From Ga0077555 sp963761475 (lineage in GTDB: Bacteria > Pseudomonadota > Alphaproteobacteria > Rhizobiales > Hyphomicrobiaceae): a DNA stretch of 64,000 bases. The notes below the pieces were generated by a model. The model was given only the letters and a program-made list of their open reading frames with translations, was not told the origin of the DNA and ran no database searches. The stretch is taken from NCBI GenBank assembly GCA_963761475.1, contig CAVXGT010000032.1:55030-119029 (forward strand). Reading direction: 5' to 3'. The translations under genes were made by a program, and so were the position numbers. The number at the start of each line of letters is the position of its first letter. Position 1 is the stretch's first letter. Below, piece by piece: positions 26,904 through 34,761 of this stretch.

Positions 26904-27890
26904 ATGCCCACCAACTTCGCACGGACAGCGCTGCTGCTGGGGCTTCTCACCCTCATTTTCGTCGCCATGGGCTCGGTCGTTGGCGGCCAGACCGGCGTCG
27001 TCGTTGCATTCGCCATGGCCCTGGTCATGAACATGCTGGCGCTGTGGCGCTCGGACAAGTTGGTCGTGGCCCTGCATCGCGCCCGCGAGGTCGGTCCGGC
27101 CGAAGCGCCAGGCTATTACGGTATCGTCAGCGACATGGCGGCTCGCGCCGACCTGCCGATGCCCAAGGTCTACGTCATGGACAACCCCCAGCCGAACGCG
27201 TTTGCAGCCGGCCGCAACCCGCAGTCGGCTCTGGTCTGCGCCTCGACGGGCCTGCTCGACGCTCTGTCGCCGGAGGAGGTGGCAGGTGTCGTCGCCCACG
27301 AACTCGCCCATATCCGCAATCGCGACACACTGACGATGACGGTCGCTGCAACCATCGGCGGCGCCATCTCCATGCTCGCCCAGTGGCTCCAGTTCTCGTT
27401 CCTGTTCGGTGGCCAACGGCGCAACGGCGGCAATTGGCTGATCACGCTCGTGGTGATGATCGCAGCCCCGTTCGCTGCCATGCTCGTGCAGATGGCCATC
27501 TCCCGTTCCCGAGAATACCAGGCTGATCGCCTGGGCGGCATGATCTGCGGCAATCCGTTGTGGCTGGCGTCGGCACTTTCCCGCATCCAGGCGCTCGTGC
27601 GCGGCATCCCGAACGAGACGGCCGAGCAGGTCCCGGCCATGGCTCACCTCTATATCGTCAATCCGTTGACCGGCCGCGGCTTCGACAATCTCTTTACAAC
27701 CCATCCAAGCACCGACAATCGCATCGCCGAGCTGGAGCGTCTGGCCAACGAGATGGCAGCCGCCGGCACGCTTGTCGCTGGTCCAATTGCCAAACGCCAG
27801 GTTGCCTGGAATGATCGCACGGATCGTCCGCCATCGGGCGGCGCGCCGTCATCCGGACCCTGGAGCCGCCCGCGCGGGCCCTGGGGTTGA
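26904..27890 (+). CDS. htpX: Protease HtpX, M48 family
   Basis: This 328-residue protein is a membrane zinc protease that degrades misfolded membrane proteins. Two membrane segments lie near the N terminus (about 7-45), the catalytic HELAH is at 132-136, two further hydrophobic segments lie at about 145-200, and SREYQADRLG supplies the third ligand. The ATG at 26904 is preceded by AGGAG. The C-terminal tail is Pro/Gly-rich. It is followed immediately by rsmB. A second, unrelated-context M48 protease lies at 732-1880. Confidence 0.93.
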   Translation: MPTNFARTALLLGLLTLIFVAMGSVVGGQTGVVVAFAMALVMNMLALWRSDKLVVALHRAREVGPAEAPGYYGIVSDMAARADLPMPKVYVMDNPQPNAFAAGRNPQSALVCASTGLLDALSPEEVAGVVAHELAHIRNRDTLTMTVAATIGGAISMLAQWLQFSFLFGGQRRNGGNWLITLVVMIAAPFAAMLVQMAISRSREYQADRLGGMICGNPLWLASALSRIQALVRGIPNETAEQVPAMAHLYIVNPLTGRGFDNLFTTHPSTDNRIAELERLANEMAAAGTLVAGPIAKRQVAWNDRTDRPPSGGAPSSGPWSRPRGPWG

Positions 27891-27901
27891 AGGCCGCAAT
27901 C

Positions 27902-29407
27902 GTGAGCACCCCCCCGAGGCATCAGGCAGGCCCAGCCAAGAAAACGAAGAACCGCACGCCCGGTGGCAAACCGCGGCCAGGGCGAGGCATGCCTGCTAGA
28001 GGCAAGTCCGCCGGCAAGTCCGGCGAAAGGCCCGAGGCGACCCAGCAACCGGTGCTCCCAGAGCTGCCGGGCCTCGCAACCCGTCGCCTCGCAGCTCATC
28101 TGATCGGGCAGGTTGTCTCGGCCGGCCGACCCCTCGACGATGCGCTGGGTGATACCGATCGCCGTCCGCATTTGCGCGACATCGAGCCGCGCGATCGCGC
28201 CTTCGCGCACGCCATCGCCGCAACCGTCCTGCGCCGGCGCGGCTCGCTCGAGATGGTCCTGGCCACATTCATCGAGAAGCCGCTTCCGGAAACGGCCGGC
28301 ATCGCGCACGCAGCGCTGCTGGCGGCCGCCGCGCAGATCCTGCTGATGGGCACGCCGGTGCATGCCGCCATCAATCTCGCCGTCGAGCAATGCCAGCGTG
28401 ACCGGCAGGCCAACCGCTACGCCAAGCTCGCAAACGCGGTCCTGCGCCGCATCGCGCGCGATGGCCCGGCGTTGCTGGCGAAGGCTCAGACAACGACGCT
28501 CGACTTGCCGCCATGGCTGTACGCGCGATGGCAGGCTGCCTATGGCGAGGCCACCGCCTATGCTATCGCTACGGCAAGCCTGGCCGAGGCTCCACTCGAC
28601 GTGACCGTGAAGGATCGAGCCGCGGCCTCAGAATGGGCTGGCCGCCTCGGCGGCCGCCTGCTCGCCAGCGGCTCCATCCGCCTGGCTCCGGCCCACGCCC
28701 GCGTCGAGGATCTGGCAGGCTTTGCCGAAGGCGCATGGTGGGTGCAGGACGCAGCCGCTGCGCTGCCGTGCCGCCTGCTCGGTGATGTCGCAGGCCTCGA
28801 GGTGGCCGACCTCTGCGCCGCCCCGGGCGGCAAGACGGCAGCATTGGCGGCAGCGGGGGCCCGCGTCACTGCCGTCGACCGGTCGGCTGGCAGACTGCAG
28901 CGTCTCGAGGCCAACCTCGCGCGGTTGGGCCTCGCCGAGACCGTCACGGTCGCAGTATCGGACGTTGCCGATTGGCGGCCCGAGCGCACCTTCGACGCCG
29001 TCCTTCTCGATGCGCCGTGTACCGCCACCGGCACCATCCGCCGCCATCCCGACATCCTGCACCTGAAGCGCGAAGCCGATAGCGCTCGCCTGGCTGAGCT
29101 GCAGTCACGCCTGCTCGACCGCGCCGCCGCTCTTGCAAAGCCAGCTGGCCTGCTCGTCTATTGCGTCTGCTCGCTGGAGCCCGAGGAGGGGCCGGATATC
29201 ATTGCCCGTTTCCTCGCAGCCAATCCGGATTTCGCGCGCGTGCCGATCGACCCCAGCGAACTCGGCGGAGAAACCGCAACGCAGTGGCTGACGCCCGACG
29301 GCGACCTGCGCACGCTGCCTTGCCATCGGGTCACGGCCCTCGATGACCCCGAGCCGCTGTTCGGCATGGATGGGTTTTATGCAGCCCGCCTGCGCCGCCG
29401 GGCCTGA
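27902..29407 (+). CDS. rsmB: 16S rRNA (cytosine-C5) methyltransferase, RsmB type
   Basis: This 501-residue protein has a basic N-terminal tail (about 1-45), a NusB-like RNA-binding domain (about 60-190), and a Rossmann methyltransferase domain. The SAM motif LCAAPGGKTAALAAAG is near 305, the motif IV cysteine is in LDAPCTATG (about 370), and the motif VI catalytic cysteine is in VCSLEPEEG (about 421). It modifies a cytosine of 16S rRNA. The start is uncertain: GTG 27902 has GAAGG 8 bases upstream, while TTG 27887 overlaps the htpX stop and ATG 27989 would remove the basic tail. It is probably co-transcribed with htpX. Confidence 0.9.
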   Translation: MSTPPRHQAGPAKKTKNRTPGGKPRPGRGMPARGKSAGKSGERPEATQQPVLPELPGLATRRLAAHLIGQVVSAGRPLDDALGDTDRRPHLRDIEPRDRAFAHAIAATVLRRRGSLEMVLATFIEKPLPETAGIAHAALLAAAAQILLMGTPVHAAINLAVEQCQRDRQANRYAKLANAVLRRIARDGPALLAKAQTTTLDLPPWLYARWQAAYGEATAYAIATASLAEAPLDVTVKDRAAASEWAGRLGGRLLASGSIRLAPAHARVEDLAGFAEGAWWVQDAAAALPCRLLGDVAGLEVADLCAAPGGKTAALAAAGARVTAVDRSAGRLQRLEANLARLGLAETVTVAVSDVADWRPERTFDAVLLDAPCTATGTIRRHPDILHLKREADSARLAELQSRLLDRAAALAKPAGLLVYCVCSLEPEEGPDIIARFLAANPDFARVPIDPSELGGETATQWLTPDGDLRTLPCHRVTALDDPEPLFGMDGFYAARLRRRA

Positions 29408-29452
29408 GCTGGCGGTAGGAGGCGCAGCATCGGCCCCCGCAGCGCTGGTCGT

Positions 29453-30637
29453 TCAGATCACGCCTTTGGCCTTGAGCGCCTTGATGTCGGCGTCGCCATA
29501 GCCGAGCGAGGTCATGACGTCGTTGGTGTGCTCGCCGAGATCCGGCGTGGCGCCGAGCACCTCCGGCTGGGGATAGCGGGACATGTTGATCGGCTGGCCA
29601 ACGAGGCGCATCTCGCCGAGCTTCTTGTGGCGAACCTTGCGCGCGATGCCCAGGTGCTTGACTTGCGGCTCCTCGAACGTCTGCTTGATGTTGTTGATCG
29701 GCCCGCACGGCACGCCCGCCTTGTTGAGGGCGGCGATCCAGTGCGCCGAGGTGTTTGTCTTGGTCCGCTCGGCGAGCAGCCCGTTGAGCATTTTCCGGTT
29801 CTTGGACCGCCCGCTGCCGGTGGCGTAGTCCGCATGCTTGATGAGCTCCGGCACGCCGAGCGCGTTGCAGCATCTCTCGTAGAGATTGTCGCCGGAGGCC
29901 GCGATGTTGATGTGGCCGTCCGAGGTCGGGAACACGCCTGTGGGAATGCCCGTCGGATGGTCGTTGCCGGCCTGCGGCGGCACCTCGCCGGCGATCAGCC
30001 AGCGCGCCGCCTGGAAGTCCAACATGAAGATCTGCGCCTCGATCAACGAGGTGTGCACCCATTGGCCCTTGCCGGTGCGCTCCCGGTCGTAGAGCGCGAG
30101 CACCATCGCCTGCGCCAGCAGCAGTCCGGAGGTGAGGTCGGCAATCGGAATGCCGACGCGCACGGGTCCCTGACCCGGCAGGCCGGTGATGGACATCAGC
30201 CCGCCCATGCCCTGCGCAATCTGGTCGACGCCGGGGCGCGTGGCGTCGGGGCCCGATTGGCCGAAACCCGAGATCGAGCCGTAGATGATGCGCGGATTGA
30301 CCTTGGCGCAGTTCTCGTAATCGACTTTGAGGCGGGTTTTCACGTCGGACCGCATGTTCTCGACGACGACATCGGCGTCCTTGACCAGCTTCATGAACAC
30401 CGCATGCCCTTCCGGGCTCTTCAGATTAATGGTCATCGACCGCTTGTTGCGATGCAGATTCTGGAAATCGAACCCATGACGCTTGCCGCCCATGGCATCG
30501 ACGTCGCTGTCGGCCGGTGGTTCCACTTTGATCACTTGCGCGCCCCAGTCGGCGAGCTGGCGCACGGCTGTCGGTCCGGCGCGATGCGCCGTGAGATCGA
30601 GCACCTTGATGTGGGAGAGCGGCAGGCTCGTCGTCAT
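29453..30637 (-). CDS. CaiB/BaiF family CoA-transferase
   Basis: This 394-residue class III CoA-transferase moves CoA between carboxylic acids. Family features include VLDLTAHRAGPTAVRQLADW at the N terminus, the adenine-binding region VVENMRSDVKTRL, and DQIAQGMGGLMSITG. At the place where the catalytic aspartate normally lies, the sequence reads HTSLIEAQIFM, so a glutamate appears to replace it. The ATG at 30637 has GGAGATC upstream. It stands alone, converging with rsmB; the acyl substrate is unknown. Confidence 0.88.
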   Translation of the reverse strand: MTTSLPLSHIKVLDLTAHRAGPTAVRQLADWGAQVIKVEPPADSDVDAMGGKRHGFDFQNLHRNKRSMTINLKSPEGHAVFMKLVKDADVVVENMRSDVKTRLKVDYENCAKVNPRIIYGSISGFGQSGPDATRPGVDQIAQGMGGLMSITGLPGQGPVRVGIPIADLTSGLLLAQAMVLALYDRERTGKGQWVHTSLIEAQIFMLDFQAARWLIAGEVPPQAGNDHPTGIPTGVFPTSDGHINIAASGDNLYERCCNALGVPELIKHADYATGSGRSKNRKMLNGLLAERTKTNTSAHWIAALNKAGVPCGPINNIKQTFEEPQVKHLGIARKVRHKKLGEMRLVGQPINMSRYPQPEVLGATPDLGEHTNDVMTSLGYGDADIKALKAKGVI

Positions 30638-30957
30638 TGGGGGATCTCCTTCACGCATCGCGTCGGCCGGCCCGGCCAGCACGTGTGCCGCAATGCGGTC
30701 ACGCTGGCGAGGTTAGGCTGGCATCGCCTCGGTGATCAAGCCGCACGCGTGAATTGTCCAGCAGCCCACGCGCCGCCGTGACCGGCCCAGGATGCGCCAA
30801 TGGCTGGTATCGAGGCGGCAGCAATCGGGCTGGGCGGAGGGCAATCGTGGCACGTGTCGGCGGCTTTGGCCCAGTAGGCGGGCTACCATGCCCACTTGAC
30901 GTGTCCACCGCCCTCCGACACATCGTCCCCAACTCTTAAGTCATCGGAGTGAAAGCC
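30638..30957. other. Intergenic region between divergent CoA-transferase and rppH
   Basis: About 320 bases that must hold promoters in both directions. GGAG at 30946-30949 is the likely ribosome binding site of rppH. I see no conserved element or convincing small gene. Confidence 0.45.
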
Positions 30958-31458
30958 ATGGATCCATCCAGCCTGCCCTATCGCCCCTGCGTGGGCGTCA
31001 TGGTGCTGAACAAGGCAGGCGACGTGTGGATCGGATGCCGCGTCAACCGGCCCGACAAGGAGATGATCGGCGGCTGGTGGCAGATGCCGCAGGGTGGGAT
31101 CGATGAAGGCGAGCAGCCGGCCGATGCCGCATTGCGCGAACTCGCCGAGGAAACGGGCATCCGCTCAGCCAGGATCATCGGCGAAAGCCGCGACTGGCAC
31201 CCTTATGACCTGCCGCCGCACATGATGGGGCGAATCTGGGGCGGACGGTATCGCGGCCAGACGCAGCGCTGGTTTGCGCTACGCTTCACCGGCCCCGACA
31301 GCGAGATCGACCTCGAGCCCGAGGGCCACGAACCGGAGTTCGACCGGTGGCGCTGGGCGCCGATCGACGAGGTCCTGGACCTCATTGTACCCTTCAAGCG
31401 CGATGTCTACGCTCGCATCATCGACGAATTCCGCCCACTGGCCCGTTCGCAAGCATGA
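30958..31458 (+). CDS. rppH: RNA pyrophosphohydrolase (Nudix)
   Basis: This 166-residue protein removes pyrophosphate from 5'-triphosphorylated RNA, starting RNA decay. The complete Nudix box lies at residues 46-68 (starts GGIDEGEQ, contains RELAEETG). N-terminal YRPCVGVMVLN and QMPQGG, and RWFALRFTG in the middle, are typical of RppH. ATG 30958 is preferred over GTG 30949 because GGAG lies 8 bases upstream of it. Confidence 0.92.
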   Translation: MDPSSLPYRPCVGVMVLNKAGDVWIGCRVNRPDKEMIGGWWQMPQGGIDEGEQPADAALRELAEETGIRSARIIGESRDWHPYDLPPHMMGRIWGGRYRGQTQRWFALRFTGPDSEIDLEPEGHEPEFDRWRWAPIDEVLDLIVPFKRDVYARIIDEFRPLARSQA

Positions 31459-31538
31459 CCCCTAGCCGTTTGCTGTGGCCTGCTCGACGAGCACAATTTC
31501 AGCCACCGCGATCCGCTCGCAGCAAAGGACATCTCTGC

Positions 31539-31769
31539 GTGGACATCTCGCCCCTCCCCTTCCTGCGCCTGGGCATTGCCATACTGGGCCTCAGCGTCGC
31601 CTTCGCCGTTTGGGTGGCCAACGGCGGTTGGCCGGATGGCCTGCGTTTGGCCGCAGGCATTGTCGCCGGCTTCGCCGTCATGGGGGTTGGAGAAGCGGTC
31701 GTCAGGCGGCTGCTTGCAGCGGCCAGGCCCGCGCCCGTCCAAGTTCGTGCCAGCCGCCAACCGCATTAA
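31539..31769 (+). CDS. Small two-segment membrane protein
   Basis: This 76-residue protein is not a recognised family. Two hydrophobic segments (about 8-27 and 37-55) separated by a short NGGWPDGLR loop, plus a basic C-terminal tail, suggest a helical hairpin in the inner membrane. The GTG start at 31539 has AAAGGA about 9 bases upstream, which supports the start. It follows rppH by about 80 bases on the same strand. Confidence 0.45.
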   Translation: MDISPLPFLRLGIAILGLSVAFAVWVANGGWPDGLRLAAGIVAGFAVMGVGEAVVRRLLAAARPAPVQVRASRQPH

Positions 31770-31912
31770 CGACTGCGACATGCCCCCGATCGATTAGGGA
31801 TCGACCAGCCCGCGTAAAACGGCCACGTTATTGTCCGCGGGGCCGCCATCGTGCATGCCTGATTTCGGCGCCAGCAGCCCCCTGCCAATTCAATCAAACC
31901 TGGAGATGGATG

Positions 31913-32680
31913 ATGCGACCCAACAAGATCAAGCAGATGTGGCGTGACGGCAAACCCGTGACCTTGGGCTGGCTGTCCATCTCGCATGGCTTTTCGGCCG
32001 AGGTGATGGCGCGCCAGGGCTTCGACGCGCTGTGCGTCGACCTTCAGCACGGCACCTCCGAGCTCGGCGACGTCCTCCCGATGCTGCAGGCGATCTCGCA
32101 GACGGAGACCGTGCCGGTCGTGCGCGTCGCCTGGAACGAGCCGCAGACCATCATGAAGGCGCTCGATCTCGGCGCCTACGGCATCATCGTCCCGCTCGTC
32201 AACAATGCCAAGGAGGCCGCTGAGGCTGTCGCGGCATGCCGCTATCCCCCGGTTGGCATTCGGTCTTCGGGCCCAGTGCGCGCTGTGCACTACGGCGGCG
32301 CCGACTACGTCGCCAAGGCCAACGACGAGATCGTCGTGATGGCCATGATCGAGACCAAGGAAGGTATCGAGAACCTCGACGCCATCTGCGCCACGCCGGG
32401 CCTCGACGCCGTCTACATCGGTCCGGCCGACTTGTCGTTTGCCTTGGGACTGGCCCCGCGCGGCGACAATCCCGATCCCCTACATCTCGCCACCTGCGAC
32501 AAGATCCTGGCCGCCGCCCACAAGCACGGCATCAAGGCCGTCATGCACTGCGCCAGTGCCGACTTTGCAGCCGGCGCCATCAAGCGTGGCTTCGACATGG
32601 TGATGCTGACGTCGGATCTCTCTTGCATGATCGCTGGCGCCAAGGCCCAGCTCGACGAGCTCAAGGCCAAGACGGCCTGA
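31913..32680 (+). CDS. HpcH/HpaI family aldolase
   Basis: This 255-residue class II aldolase cleaves or forms C-C bonds of 2-oxo-3-deoxy or hydroxy acids, using a divalent metal. Family motifs seen are FDALCVDLQHG (base histidine), RVAWNEPQTIMKALDLGAYG, GIRSSGPVRA, the metal glutamate in MAMIETKEG, and the metal aspartate in YIGPADLSFALG. GGAG lies 7 bases before the ATG at 31913; the ATG at 31910 is an alternative. It is a single gene without neighbouring pathway enzymes, so its substrate is unassigned. Confidence 0.9.
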   Translation: MRPNKIKQMWRDGKPVTLGWLSISHGFSAEVMARQGFDALCVDLQHGTSELGDVLPMLQAISQTETVPVVRVAWNEPQTIMKALDLGAYGIIVPLVNNAKEAAEAVAACRYPPVGIRSSGPVRAVHYGGADYVAKANDEIVVMAMIETKEGIENLDAICATPGLDAVYIGPADLSFALGLAPRGDNPDPLHLATCDKILAAAHKHGIKAVMHCASADFAAGAIKRGFDMVMLTSDLSCMIAGAKAQLDELKAKTA

Positions 32681-32749
32681 AGAGCCGCTACGGCAACGAC
32701 GGCGGCATCTGGCCGATAAGACCGGCCGCTGTCGTCGCCGCCGCTGTCG

Positions 32750-33412
32750 TCACGCAAACCGCCAAACGGCGGTGCGCTTGATCTCGGCGTCTTCGAGTTC
32801 GCGCGTCACCGGCACGGAGTAGTGGGTGACCTCGACGAACCGCTCGCGGGGAAAGTAACTCCGCTGGGGATCGCCGACGAGTACCACCGCGCCGCTCGCG
32901 GCTGCCCGCGCGATGTAGTCGAGCACGCGCTGCGAAAGCTCGCGCTCGTAGAAGAGATCGGCCACCAGTACCAGTCCGAAGCGGGCATCCGGCGTGTCGG
33001 AGAGCAGGTCGCGCCCGCTCACACTGACGGCAACGTCGTTCGCCTCGGCGTTGAGCCGGGTCGCTTCGAGCGCCACGGCATCGACGTCGGCGGCCAGCAC
33101 GTCACTGGCGCCGGCCAGCATGGCGGCAATCGCCGTTAGTCCTGAGCCGGTGCCGAGATCGAGCACGCTGCGACCGGCGGCAAGCCCGGGGTTGTCGATC
33201 AGGTATCGCGCCAACGCCTGCCCGCCCGCCCAGGCGAAGGCCCAGAACGGCGGCGGCACGTTCATCTCGCCAAGCTCCTCCTCCGTGCGCCGCCAGATCG
33301 GCAGCAATTCCTCGGCCAGGTGCAGGCGGATTTCTGGCACCAGGGGAGGGCTGAGCAGAGCCGTATTGCCGCGGATGAAGGCCGGCCAGTCCCGGATGGG
33401 TGCAGCCGTCAT
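32750..33412 (-). CDS. Class I SAM-dependent methyltransferase (METTL-like), copy 1
   Basis: This 220-residue protein has the seven-stranded methyltransferase fold. Motif I is VLDLGTGSGLTAIAAMLAGA, the acidic SAM residue is in VLAADVDAVAL, and LVLVADLFYERELSQR is the post-I region typical of METTL18/21/22-like and nicotinamide-N-methylase-like proteins. The N-terminal PPFWAFAWAGGQALARY is shared with the next gene. It overlaps that gene's stop by 4 bases, making a coupled pair of paralogues behind an EVE-domain gene. The substrate may be a protein lysine or small molecule. Confidence 0.85.
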   Translation of the reverse strand: MTAAPIRDWPAFIRGNTALLSPPLVPEIRLHLAEELLPIWRRTEEELGEMNVPPPFWAFAWAGGQALARYLIDNPGLAAGRSVLDLGTGSGLTAIAAMLAGASDVLAADVDAVALEATRLNAEANDVAVSVSGRDLLSDTPDARFGLVLVADLFYERELSQRVLDYIARAAASGAVVLVGDPQRSYFPRERFVEVTHYSVPVTRELEDAEIKRTAVWRFA

Positions 33413-34098
33413 GCCCGCCGCGCTGACGCAGACGGCTTGCGCCGTCCGGGCTTTGCAATGGCCGTGTCGAGCCGCCAGAGCCGGGCCGTCGCCATGCCGT
33501 CGATTTCCATATCCGGCGTCAGCGCCGCCGCCATCTCGGCGATGAATTCCATGGCGACCGGCGGCCGCCGAACGCCGGGCCGGTCGGCAAACAGCACGCG
33601 CGCGCCACGGGCGGCTGCCCGCTCGAGGAACGATGTCACCCTGAGCGCCATCTCCGGCTCGTAGAAGAGTTCCCCGATCAAGATGAGGTCGGCATCGCCC
33701 CCGCCCGCCAGCACGTCGTCTCCGGTGATCGTCAGCGAAAGGCCCGCAGCCTCGGCACTGAGGCGCGAGGCGATGCCGGCCAGCGGATTGGTGTCATTGG
33801 CAACGACATGGCTGGCGCCGGCCCGCATTGCGGCAAGGCCGGTGACGCCGGAGCCCGAGCCGATATCCAGCACGCGCGCGCCCGCCACCTCCTCCGGATG
33901 ATCCAGCAGCCACCGCGCGATCGCCTGTCCGCCCGGCCAGGCGAACGCCCAGAAGGGTCGCCCCAGCCCCGCCTCGTCGGCCGCCTGGAAGATCTGGTAG
34001 GGCTCCGCCGCCAGATGCAGCGCGAACTCCGGCACAAGGGCAGCGCGTTGCTGGCGGGTGTGCGCGATCACGAAATCGGTCAGGGATTGATCCATCAT
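33409..34098 (-). CDS. Class I SAM-dependent methyltransferase (METTL-like), copy 2
   Basis: This 229-residue paralogue of the next gene downstream has matching blocks: GRPFWAFAWPGGQAIARW, VLDIGSGSGVTGLAAMRAGA, and LILIGELFYEPEMALRV. The C-terminal extension (AKPGRRKPSASARRA) is basic and absent from copy 1. The ATG at 34098 overlaps the EVE gene's stop by 4 bases, and its own stop overlaps copy 1's start by 4 bases, so EVE, copy 2 and copy 1 are read as one translational unit. The frame stays open upstream, but that part is antisense-like shadow inside the EVE gene. Confidence 0.83.
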   Translation of the reverse strand: MMDQSLTDFVIAHTRQQRAALVPEFALHLAAEPYQIFQAADEAGLGRPFWAFAWPGGQAIARWLLDHPEEVAGARVLDIGSGSGVTGLAAMRAGASHVVANDTNPLAGIASRLSAEAAGLSLTITGDDVLAGGGDADLILIGELFYEPEMALRVTSFLERAAARGARVLFADRPGVRRPPVAMEFIAEMAAALTPDMEIDGMATARLWRLDTAIAKPGRRKPSASARRA

Positions 34099-34655
34099 CG
34101 TCGGCCGATACTGGCAGGATCGAGATTGCCCATACGGCAGACCTCCCCCCACTCGTTGGCCGTGACCGGCTGCACCGAAAGACGCATCGAGGTGACGAGG
34201 CTCATGTTCGCGAGCCGCCCGTTGCCCTTGACCTCCACCAGCGTAACGGGCCGTGGCAGGGCGCATACCGCGCGCACGTCCACGCACTCCCACCGCGGAT
34301 CGTCGGTCGAGCTGTCCGGATGCACGAGTGCACAAACTTCGCAGATGCCCACGATCTCCAGTCCGATGTTCGAGTGATAGAAAAAGCCGAGGTCGCCGAT
34401 CGCCATCGCCCGCATGTTGTTGCGCGCGAGATAATTGCGCACCCCGTTCCACTCTTCGCCGGCCGCCCCCTTTTTCAGAAGGTCGTCCCACGAGAACACG
34501 TCCGGCTCCGACTTGAACAGCCAATAGCCCGTCGATACGATCGGCGCCGGCCCCTTGCGCGCTGCTGGCGCCTTGGCGGCCGGCCGCCCGGCTTTTTTGG
34601 TTTTGGCAGAAACCTTTGATTTGGAGGCAGTTTTCTTCTCGGCTGTCTTGGCCAT
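34095..34655 (-). CDS. EVE domain-containing protein
   Basis: This 186-residue protein has a Lys/Ala-rich basic N-terminal tail (about 1-40) and then a complete EVE domain (PUA-like fold) that opens with YWLFKSEPDVFSWDDL, continues with WNGVRNYLARNNMRAM and GDLGFFYHS, and ends near MRLSVQPVTANEW. EVE domains bind modified bases in DNA or RNA. Its coupling to two methyltransferase genes is notable. The ATG at 34655 is chosen; an ATG at 34694 would add 13 residues. Confidence 0.88.
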   Translation of the reverse strand: MAKTAEKKTASKSKVSAKTKKAGRPAAKAPAARKGPAPIVSTGYWLFKSEPDVFSWDDLLKKGAAGEEWNGVRNYLARNNMRAMAIGDLGFFYHSNIGLEIVGICEVCALVHPDSSTDDPRWECVDVRAVCALPRPVTLVEVKGNGRLANMSLVTSMRLSVQPVTANEWGEVCRMGNLDPASIGRR

Positions 34656-34761
34656 ACCGTCCCGGCACCCTCGTTTGCCCGTGTTGGCCTGCACCGTACT
34701 CTTTCGCGCCTGCGAAGCAAACCTCGCTCGGTTCGAAGGCGCGGAGACTGCTCGCGCGCGC

